A DNA stretch of 64,000 nt from Karstenula rhodostoma CBS 690.94 (taxonomy: Eukaryota; Ascomycota; Dothideomycetes; Pleosporales; Didymosphaeriaceae): positions 1,427,031 to 1,491,030 of the forward strand of contig MU001497.1 in NCBI GenBank assembly GCA_010093485.1, in the 5' to 3' direction. Position 1 is the stretch's first letter. The number at the start of each line of letters is the position of its first letter. Shown piece by piece: positions 56,254-64,000 of the stretch. Below the pieces are notes generated by a model, which had not been told where the DNA came from, did not search any database, and worked only from the letters and a program-made list of their open reading frames with translations. The position numbers were made by a program, and so were the translations under genes.

Positions 56254-57015
56254 TCATAGCTCCAACATCTCTTGCTTGTTGTCGGCCAACCCAAACCATG
56301 CCATCCATGAGCTCCATGGCGAGCCCTCGCCCGGTAGCCTGGCCTTCTCGATCTCGTCCCGAGTCACGCTCTGCCACTCTTCCAACGGAATCCACCCAAT
56401 ATACGCGCGGTCCCCGAACCCCCCAATCCAGTACATCTCTTGGACAACAAAGCGCACCCACTTGCTAACGTGTATCCTGTTGCCGGGCAACCACGCAGCA
56501 GCATCGGGATGCTTCTTCACGAAGCAGGCCGCAATGTTTTCGCTCTTGACTTCCTCGTCGGTGAACTCCTCCAGATAGCCAACGAGATTGAAGCGCGGCA
56601 CAGAAGCCACGCTGTACCAATGTTTATACGGCGCATGCCACCTTAGCGAGAGGGAGATGTTGGACCCGGCCTGGACGTTCTTGAACGAGGTTGCTATCGG
56701 GAGTTCGAGGATGGTGGGGTTGCCAGTGTCGGGCTCGCAGTTGGCGAAGTAGTCTGGCAAGCCGATGGGCGAGCCTCCTACATCCGAGGGCCGGTTCTCG
56801 GTGGTGTGCCCCCCCTCCGGGAAGACGGTAGAGAGCGTGCCTATCTTTTCGATGTCGAGGATTCGGCGTGCTAGGACGGCGGACTCGTGCACGGTGGGAA
56901 TCCGGTAGGTGGCTCCGTCGTGATATGTTTCATGCGCGGCTTTGTCGTGCCATGATGAGATGGCGGACGCCGAGGCCAAGGAGATGAGAGGAAGAAGGGC
57001 GGTTTCTAGACGCAT
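56254..57015 (-). CDS. Secreted CREG-like FMN-binding split-barrel protein
   Basis: Intronless 253-residue protein of the CREG/pyridoxamine-oxidase-like family. Residues 1-18 (MRLETALLPLISLASASA) are a signal peptide, so it is secreted or vacuolar. The split barrel follows: ESAVLARRILDIEKIGTLST, VFPEGGHTTENRPSDVGGSP, GLPDYFANCEPDTGNPTILE, LPIATSFKNVQAGSNISLSL and then PRFNLVGYLEEFTDEEV. The C-terminus has WVRFVVQEMYWIGGFGDRAY, IGWIPLEEWQSV. One NxS glycosylation site (NIS) is visible. Animal CREG is a lysosomal glycoprotein without enzyme activity; the fungal role is unknown. Confidence 0.9.
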   Translation of the reverse strand: MRLETALLPLISLASASAISSWHDKAAHETYHDGATYRIPTVHESAVLARRILDIEKIGTLSTVFPEGGHTTENRPSDVGGSPIGLPDYFANCEPDTGNPTILELPIATSFKNVQAGSNISLSLRWHAPYKHWYSVASVPRFNLVGYLEEFTDEEVKSENIAACFVKKHPDAAAWLPGNRIHVSKWVRFVVQEMYWIGGFGDRAYIGWIPLEEWQSVTRDEIEKARLPGEGSPWSSWMAWFGLADNKQEMLEL

Positions 57016-57649
57016 GGTGCTTGATGTAGTAGATCGAGAGAGGGTGTTGTGGGTTTAGTAGATCAGTGATGGTACTATGCCGTCACCGCGCAGGCTGAGG
57101 ATAGAAGTAGAGATACCGAAGAGGTTGGTTGAAGAGTCGCAGGAGTGTATCGCATCACAAGATCACCCGAGCGCGTGGGCAATCCGTTAGCTTCAAAGAT
57201 GTTCGCGGCTGCGTAGGCGCCCTTCAAGGGCGAGGACGAAGGACGTGGGAGTGCAGCGTATTCACGCACGTCGTAAAACCCAGATGTACAGGTGTTGTCC
57301 TGCTGGACTGACGTTGTCGAGAAGTTCCTCGCACGTCGTTCGGTGATCTCAGATCATCTGATTAGATTTTGCCAAGACCACCCACAACCGCTCGGGCGAT
57401 TTTTGGCTCACGACGTCGTCGCCGCCCGCACAGTCATCGCCCGACCACGACGACAGGCACAACCCGTATGTATCCCTTCCCATCGAAATCTACCGCTCCA
57501 TCTGCATCAAATCGCGGTCCGGCAACTCTATGCTTCCTCCGAACTTCTGCATCGTCGCACACGAGGCTAACTCATCATTCGCCACATAGGGATAACATCG
57601 ATCACCGACCGCGCACCCGCACCACTCGTCGCAACCGAACACCGCAATC
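57016..57649. other. Intergenic between divergent genes
   Basis: Shared upstream region of the CREG-like gene and eS30. No gene or specific motif identified. Confidence 0.5.
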
Positions 57650-58056
57650 ATGGGTAAAGTCCACGGATCCCTCGCTCGTGCCGGAAAGGTCAAGTCTCAG
57701 ACGCCAAAGGTACGCATGATCGCTCTATCTGGGTTATGGAGGAGGAACCGCGAAGGAGTGGTAGCACAGCCCGAGCATTGACGGAGGAGCACAAGCTGGG
57801 CAGAAATCACGAAGTCGCGAAATGCTTGGCTGGATCGGTCTCGAAAACGGTTCGCTGATACAATGCCTACAGGTCGAGCCCCAGGAGAAGAAGAAGACCC
57901 CCAAGGGCCGCGCCAAGAAGAGGCTCACATACACCCGCCGCTTCGTGAACGTCACCCTTACCGGTGGAAAGAGGAAGGTGCGTAGACACAGACCATCGAT
58001 CATTCTCGCAGTGAATACTGACGCGTCGCCAGATGAACCCCAACCCCGGAACTTAA
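57650..58056 (+). CDS. RPS30: 40S ribosomal protein eS30
   Basis: Small basic ribosomal protein, 62 residues as usual, without the ubiquitin-like fusion found in animals. Exons 57650-57709 ([20 protein letters not shown]), 57873-57977 ([35 protein letters not shown]) and 58033-58056 (MNPNPGT). Introns of 163 and 55 nt with GTACGC and GTGCGT donors. The short exons hide it from simple ORF searches; the three-exon model reproduces the whole family sequence. Confidence 0.96.
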
Positions 58057-58806
58057 ACAATGACGGAGACGGGAAAGGAATTATGTGGAACGCACGCTCA
58101 ATCATCTGTCATGAATTTGGTTTCCTCGGGATGAAATATGACTCTGGATCAGAGAGACTTGGGGGCTCGCCACGGCATGGACGGGACCCGGCATGCATGT
58201 GTGCTAGAGTTCCCCGGCTTTGGGAGGATAGGGGCATATTCATGGCGTCAATGTACATTCGGCTTTTTGAGCTGCACATGAAATACCAGTCACAGTGGTT
58301 CCACGTCACTACGAATCCATTTCTTCTGATCGACAGTGTCGTGCTCTGTCCGCCTCGAGACCGTCCGAATCGATGTGTATGAAGCGATCCATGGCGATTG
58401 GACGTAATATCCACCGCTTCGTAGCGAAAAGCTGTCACTGCTAAGCGCATTAAGGCGCTCTACTAAACATATCAGTAGAGACAGGCATTGCACATCCTGC
58501 AGCGATTGACACGGCTGCTGACAGAATGCGTGCTCTATCTAATGTAAACTCCATATCAAAAGACACACCGGAAAGCGTTTTGTCAACTGTTATTCCTTCA
58601 CAATAAACGGAGGAGCTCGCAACCCCACACTTGTGTAATCGTTTGCAAGAGCTCGGGCAAAGCTCCGGTAATTCCGCGTTATACCAAATTAAGCGGACAC
58701 GCACCCCGACGTCACTTCCCAACCTCCGCTCGTAAAGCTCCACACAGCTACATCCCAACGCAACAGACCATCCAGCTACCGAATTTGATCGTCCCAGACC
58801 GCAACC
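58057..58806. other. Intergenic
   Basis: 3' flank of eS30 and promoter of the FMP46-type gene. No other gene seen. Confidence 0.55.
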
Positions 58807-59409
58807 ATGTTCAAGCGAATCTTTGGAGAGGTCCGTACATGTTCAATTGGATGCAGACCAGCTTCACTGACAATGCCTGCAGCATGGCGCGAAGAACGTC
58901 GTGACCCTCTTCCACAAGCCGTCGAGCACCGCCTCCACCCGTGTGCATACCCTCCTCAAGCAAGCCAACGCGCAGGCAGTAGCGCACGCCACGGAAGACC
59001 AAGCAAGCTCCCACCAGGCACAAGACAAGGCTGAACGCATCGAGTTCGAGCTCGACGTGACCGAGGCGCCGCCTACCGCCGACCAGCTCAAGTCGATCCT
59101 TGATTACCTAGGTGGATCCGGTGCGGCATCAAAGGTCATTTCGGGGGCACAAAACGAGACGGATGCGATGCAGAGGCTGAAGGCAGACGGCGAGACGTTC
59201 TTGCGACCAGTGGTAAGTACGGACCTACACCCACATTTTCCCATTTGCTAATCAACAATAGGTTGTGGGCTGGAACCAAGGCAAAGCAGGTATGCTTAAC
59301 ATAAACCGTGAACTCTCGTTGATAATGCTAACCCTCAAAAGTTGTCGGAGAGAGCGAGTCTGAGATTCTATCGCTGCTCCGCTCCATCTCCAAGGAGGAT
59401 AAGGCGTGA
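58807..59409 (+). CDS. Mitochondrial FMP46-type redox protein (DUF1687)
   Basis: Thioredoxin-fold-like DUF1687 family, known in yeast as the putative mitochondrial redox protein Fmp46. Four exons: 58807-58830, 58883-59212, 59262-59289 and 59342-59409, giving 149 residues. Sequence: MFKRIFGE, then HGAKNVVTLFHKPSSTASTR, VHTLLKQANAQA, RIEFELDVTEAPPTADQLKS, ILDYLGGSGAASKVISGAQN, DGETFLRPV, VVGWNQGKA and ESEILSLLRSISKEDKA. Intron 1 (58831-58882) has an atypical GTCCGT donor but a good ACTGACA branch and GCAG acceptor, and gives the expected N-terminus. The usual CxxC of thioredoxins is absent, as is typical of this family to my knowledge. Confidence 0.88.
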
Positions 59410-60105
59410 TACCATAGCAATGGTCCAGGTTTATACATAGAGTCGACAGGCATGGTTATGTTTTGTTAGGCGTCTAGTGAGTTCCTCGCATACGTGCCAA
59501 GGTTAAGAGCAAACGAAAAGTGGGAAGCGACGGGTGGCTGCACGATATTGGCCCAAGAATCTCCAATCCGAAACAAATGTCTCATTGATTGATTCGTCCT
59601 GTACCGGAGAGGTACCATCCATAGTGCGAGTGCAAGCGTGGCCTCCATGCTGTTCCCCATATCCGGGGACCTGGTTAGCTTCGCCTGCAGCTGCTTTAAA
59701 AGCTTGGTTGGTTCCTGTGTGATCGGTTTCGTCTGCTTCTCTCTCTTCTTATCCAATCCACTGCTTTCCAGGCGGGTGGTTTGCTGTGTTGAAGGAAGTC
59801 GGTGAGGCCAGAGTCCCGGGCTGTTGACCAAATTTCAATTTCAGCTTCACCGCTGCGCTTTGGTCGAGCGCACACGGTTGCCAGGTGAGGGACGCGCGCC
59901 TTCCGCATTTCCACACAGCTATCAAAACCCCTCGCCTTTCTGTTCAACCTCACCCCCCACCTTCCGCTTCACCTCACCCGCTACTCTTTCGTTTCTGGCG
60001 TTTCGGCGTCCCGGCGTCACATCTACCTGGGCATTTCTTCGACCGACCGTCTCTCCCTTTTGAGGACTCGTCTCTCGGTGTATCACAATAAACAGCATCT
60101 CCACC
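59410..60105. other. Intergenic, upstream of RRM gene
   Basis: Pyrimidine-rich promoter or leader around 59930-60060 (CCTCGCC, CCCTTTT runs). No gene seen. Confidence 0.55.
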
Positions 60106-63100
60106 ATGGCGAACGTCGAGCGTCCGCCGTCAGCGTCAGCGTCAGCGCCAGCAGCAGCGCCCATGTCGACCCCCGACAGCACGCCCGCCACCGGCATTGC
60201 TGCTCTGGCTCACGCGCCGCCCGTTTCTTCTCCCGCCGACTCAGAGAAGACGGTCATTGCCACTGAGTCCTCGACTAGCGCGCCCCCGCGTCTGCGCAGG
60301 ATGAACGCGCAACCTGGCTCAGGCGCTGCTGTCTTCTCTACCGACGGTGGCCGTCACCCACGTCGCAACCCACCCTTTCCTTTCCCACCGGTCATAGTCC
60401 GCAGCAACTACAATCAAGGCGTGTTCGACTTCGCCGGCTACTGGCGCAAGAAATGCCCCGAGTTCTATCATTGCTTCTTCCCGAACGCCGGATGGGGCAT
60501 TACCGATCTTTGGGACGATGCCGATATCCACGTCGAGTCACCTGGCTTTCTTGAAGACGTACTTGGCGTCATCTGCCGTGATAATATGGTCGCAATAACA
60601 AATTTCGCACAGAAATGGGGCCCGCTAAACCCTGAGAAGATCGACAAGCTCGCAAAGTATACCGATCTTATGTACGATGCGAACGACCCGTTCGCTATTG
60701 TCGACGAGATCTTTACCGAAGGCGAGCAAGACGACTGCCCCCGTCAATTTCTCTACCATGTTGCGTGGTCCCTACGGCAAGCCATGCAGACGTATATGGC
60801 AAAGCGTCAGGCGGCACAGCCTATGAGCTCTGTTGGACCAGCGAGCAATGTTGAGCCGGTGTCCCCCATGACCAACGGCCGCGCTACACCTGCAGAGCTC
60901 AGTCCGGGGCCGCCGGTATCTGTCGGGCCACGTAATGCACCCAACCCTTTCTTCTAAATACACGCTCATGCACTAACATATTCGCAGAATCAGTGTTTCC
61001 TGGCTCGTTATTCTCAGGGCCTGGGCTCGTTCAATCTGCGCCAAATGGTCCACTAGTGCGGCAGCCATCCTTTCCTCCATCGCAGACACAACAACCCATC
61101 CCTTTTGGTGGTGACGCTTTCTTCACGGGCCATCATGCACCTGTGATCCCGGGACCATTTCCTGGACAGCCTCGTCACGCGAAGAGGCACGATCGGTCAG
61201 GGACCAATTCTTACATCCAACCACAAATGCACGGCTATGTCGAAAACGGTCGTATGCCTTCTGGTGACCATTTGCGACATCCCTCCGGCCCTTTACTAAA
61301 CGGCACTGTTCATCAGTATGGGCCGCCCATGCCAGACCCGTTCAACCCTTTCCCTCCCGGGGCACGTCTTCCATCGAACACCTCGGTGACATCGCCGCCC
61401 ATGCATCCGAACCAGGTGGCACACATGCAAATGATGCCACGGGTTGCGATGTTCCCCCCGCCGGGACCACTTCCGCCTCAGCTACATGACCCAGCGTATC
61501 AACCGTATGCGCATGCGCCGCCATTCATGAACATGTCGAACAACATCCAATACGCACAAGGTCGTAACGCTGATGCTTACGGAATACAGCGAAGCAACAA
61601 TCAGTCCGTCAAGACATCTGGGTTGTTCAATCCCTATGGTGCAGAGCGGCCCGACAAGGCCGGATTTGCGACAACAGGTCCCCGGAAAGGAGGTCGTGGC
61701 AATTTTTCGAACAACGCAGGCCGAGGCCGTAAATACTCGGCAGGAACGTTCGATCGGTCCCTGTACGGTTCGTACCCGTCAGATCCCCCAGAAAATAGCA
61801 TGCGAAGCGGTAATGGTCAAATCTGTGAGGGCCCACAGGTACGTCAGTTGAGCCACACGTATGAGTTGGATCCAAACATAGCCAACGACAAGCAATTCGG
61901 CTGCTTCTACGACTTCATCGGCCCGCAGAACACCACTGTCCGTCAACTTTATGTCAAAAACTTGCCCAACGATACTCAGCCACCAGAGCTCAGAGCCGCA
62001 TTCCTAGAGTGTACGGGTGTAGAACCTCTATCGGCACAGATCAAGCGCAATCTTGACTCTAAAGACTTCACTCACGCTTTCATCGCCTTCGAGACTGTAG
62101 ACGAAGCGAGAAATGCATTGGAAGCTTTGAGTGCTAAGAATTTGAAGTTTAGGGATCGAGAACTGCCAGTCAGCGTTGCTCGGCGTTACTTTCATGTTCC
62201 AGTATCTTCGCAACAACCTCGTGGAGCATCTCAGGAGTTTCGTCGCCCGGTCGAGAGTAACGGTGCAGCAGTGAAGTCGATCCAATATTCACCTCAGGAT
62301 GCTAGGAGCGACGTGAATCATGTGAACAAGCAACAACAGCCCGATCATCCATCGACACGCGGAAGTCCGGAAGCGCGAAAGGCCAAGAAGAATTTATCCA
62401 TAAAGAAAAGCCATACCGCACGTGAAGACCAGCAGAGTGAGGTCGCGGAGGTCGCACATTCTTCCACAAATGTCGCTCCAACCGTCGAGGCTGGTGATAG
62501 CACGGAACACGATGAGCCAACTTCACAAGATAAGAAGACCGACGAGAGCGCAGCCACAGTCCATACAGCGCCTGTCAAAGAAGTTTCCAGCAATATCGCA
62601 GACGAAGAACCCATCACTGCCTTGGAGGAAACACCCACCGATGTCGTAGAGGCTGCACCAGTCAATGCTGCAGGTGAAACACCCATCGATGCTGCAGATG
62701 ATGCGCCCATCAATGCCACCATGGATACGATTGCAGAAGAACACGTTGCAGTAACATCCGAGCTTCAGCATGGTCCTCCGCAAGACAGTGTGCAGGCAGC
62801 CCCCGAGAGCATTTCCGAGTCGATATCTGCCGACTCTCAAGGTTCTCTCCTGACGTCACCTACTAAAGTGACTTTATCACCCCCAGCCGATCAAGTGGAG
62901 AGCTCGCATGAGAAGCCGAAGGCCATCAGCTCTGCTGATGACTCGCAAGGTCAAGATGTCGCTGCGGTTCCTTTGGCACAAGACGAAACTCCATCCGATG
63001 ATGATCAAAAGAACGATCTCAGCTTTCATTCCGCCCAAGAATCACAACCAGATGGTGATAATGACGACGCTCAAAAAGGTCCTGGTGCAAGCGCTACCAA

Positions 63101-63977
63101 CATCGATACGGAGCTGCCTTCTCAGGCGGCTCCCAATGATGCCCAGGACACCGTCCAGCACCATGAAGCGGCAGGCATCCAGCCCTGTGAGGAACATGAC
63201 GAACCCGAGGGACCACATAACGAAGATATTGCAACAACTTCGGGACTGTCTCCGACTGAGATAGCAAAAAAGCAGGGTGCTAAGCAAATTGAATCGCTCA
63301 ACCCGTACTCGAAGACCAACAAGGCTCTGCAGAAGAAGGAAAAGCAGGCCAAGAAGAAGGAGAAAATGAAAGAGAAAAAGAAGAGGGGCAAGGTCGAGGC
63401 GACAAGCAAGATAGAGACCCATGCCGAAGTCATGTCGACGGAGCTAAAGGGAGGCGTGCAGAATACCAACGGCTCGAAGAAGGATCCTGCGCAGGATGAG
63501 CAGAGCGACAAGTGTTCAGGTAAGCAGTCGTGTCGTATGAGTCACGGTGCACTGAACTAAAACTTCGTAGCTCAACACCCTGTGGAGGTCCAGGAGAGCA
63601 AGGAGGTGAAATTGGAGCATGTCGGAAGTCCTCCAACTATGCAATCTCATAAGAAGAATGACAGGCAAGCCAATGGTGCCACGGCTGAAGGCCCGTCCAT
63701 CAAGCTCGCCGCGCCACAGAAAGACTCGAAGCAGACACAGGAACTGGAAAAGAAGCCTAAGAAGGCCCCCTCAAAGATTGCTGTCCCTAATTTGGGGCTT
63801 CTGCCTCCAAAATTGCCGCCGACGAGTGCAGCGACACCGCCACATACGGCGTATTTCTCAGTGGCCTCACCTACTTCGGAGAAAGCCAATGTGGTAGGAA
63901 CATACGATAAAGTGCCCCAAAATCAACAGGAAGTCGAGGGTATGAGGTTTCGCCCCAACGATGGTAGATTTTTCTGA
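60106..63977 (+). CDS. Large RRM-domain RNA-binding protein
   Basis: Three exons, 60106-60931, 60988-63519 and 63571-63977, give 1254 residues and the full gene lies in the window. Introns of 56 and 51 nt are canonical (GTAATG/CACTAACA/GCAG and GTAAGC/GTAG) and conserve phase. Residues about 95-225 form a folded segment I do not recognise (NYNQGVFDFAGYWRKKCPEF, WGITDLWDDADIHVESPGFL, WGPLNPEKIDKLAKYTDLMY). A single RRM is at about 590-685: VRQLYVKNLPNDTQPPELRA (RNP2), then DFTHAFIAFETVDEARNALE (degenerate RNP1) and RDRELPVSVARRYFH. The rest is low-complexity: Pro/Met/Gly-rich before the RRM, acidic with ETPTDVVEAAPVNAAG-type repeats after, then Lys-rich KKEKMKEKKKRGK. Probable cytoplasmic or nuclear mRNA regulator; specific role unknown. 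Confidence 0.88.
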
Positions 63978-64000
63978 CCACCTCAGGCCCCGTCGAGATG

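Overview
The window is nuclear DNA from a filamentous ascomycete (Pezizomycotina, most likely Dothideomycetes). The evidence is short introns, mostly 44-60 nt, with GTRNGT donors and CTRAC-type branch points; genes on both strands without operons; fungal-only families (rhodopsin-domain 7TM proteins, a FlbC-like zinc-finger factor); and RIP-like (C-to-T) decay of repeats. The species cannot be named from the sequence. Gene models were built by hand, joining exons by reading-frame phase, splice signals and family knowledge.

Layout. 0-7 kb: 3' part of an aldehyde dehydrogenase gene, a Lys/Pro-rich glycine-zipper protein of unknown function, and the Rab-GEF subunit Rgp1. 8-20 kb: a small foldback MITE, a rhodopsin-domain 7TM protein, a secreted FAD-linked (BBE-type) oxidase, an uncharacterised protein, mitochondrial HMG-CoA lyase, a nonsense-riddled gene relic, and a second 7TM protein. 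20.7-26 kb: a TMEM14-family protein, a 1.2-kb AT-rich RIP-degraded inverted-repeat transposon just upstream of it, and two unknown genes. 29-42 kb: the COPII GTPase SAR1, a Nup53-type nucleoporin divergent from an F-box-like gene, then eL14, NAC-alpha and ATP synthase subunit d in a row on the plus strand, a third 7TM gene with a one-base frameshift, and a C2H2 zinc-finger protein. 41.6-56.2 kb: a gene-poor, microsatellite-rich block holding only a FlbC-like regulator. 56-64 kb: a secreted CREG-like protein, eS30, an FMP46-type mitochondrial redox protein and a large RRM protein.

Most genes are housekeeping functions in secretion (SAR1, Rgp1), nuclear pores, translation (eL14, eS30, NAC-alpha) and mitochondrial metabolism (HMG-CoA lyase, ATP synthase d, FMP46). 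No biosynthetic cluster, CRISPR array, rRNA or convincing tRNA was seen.

The most unusual observation is in SAR1. The conserved N-terminus can only be assembled if a two-nucleotide exon (29052-29053) is spliced in, and with it the protein comes out at the family's 189 residues. Other notable items are the two terminal-inverted-repeat elements with TA target duplications, the relic with three C-to-T-type stop codons, the frameshifted receptor, and an intron of exactly 51 nt in the FlbC-like gene that reads through in frame.
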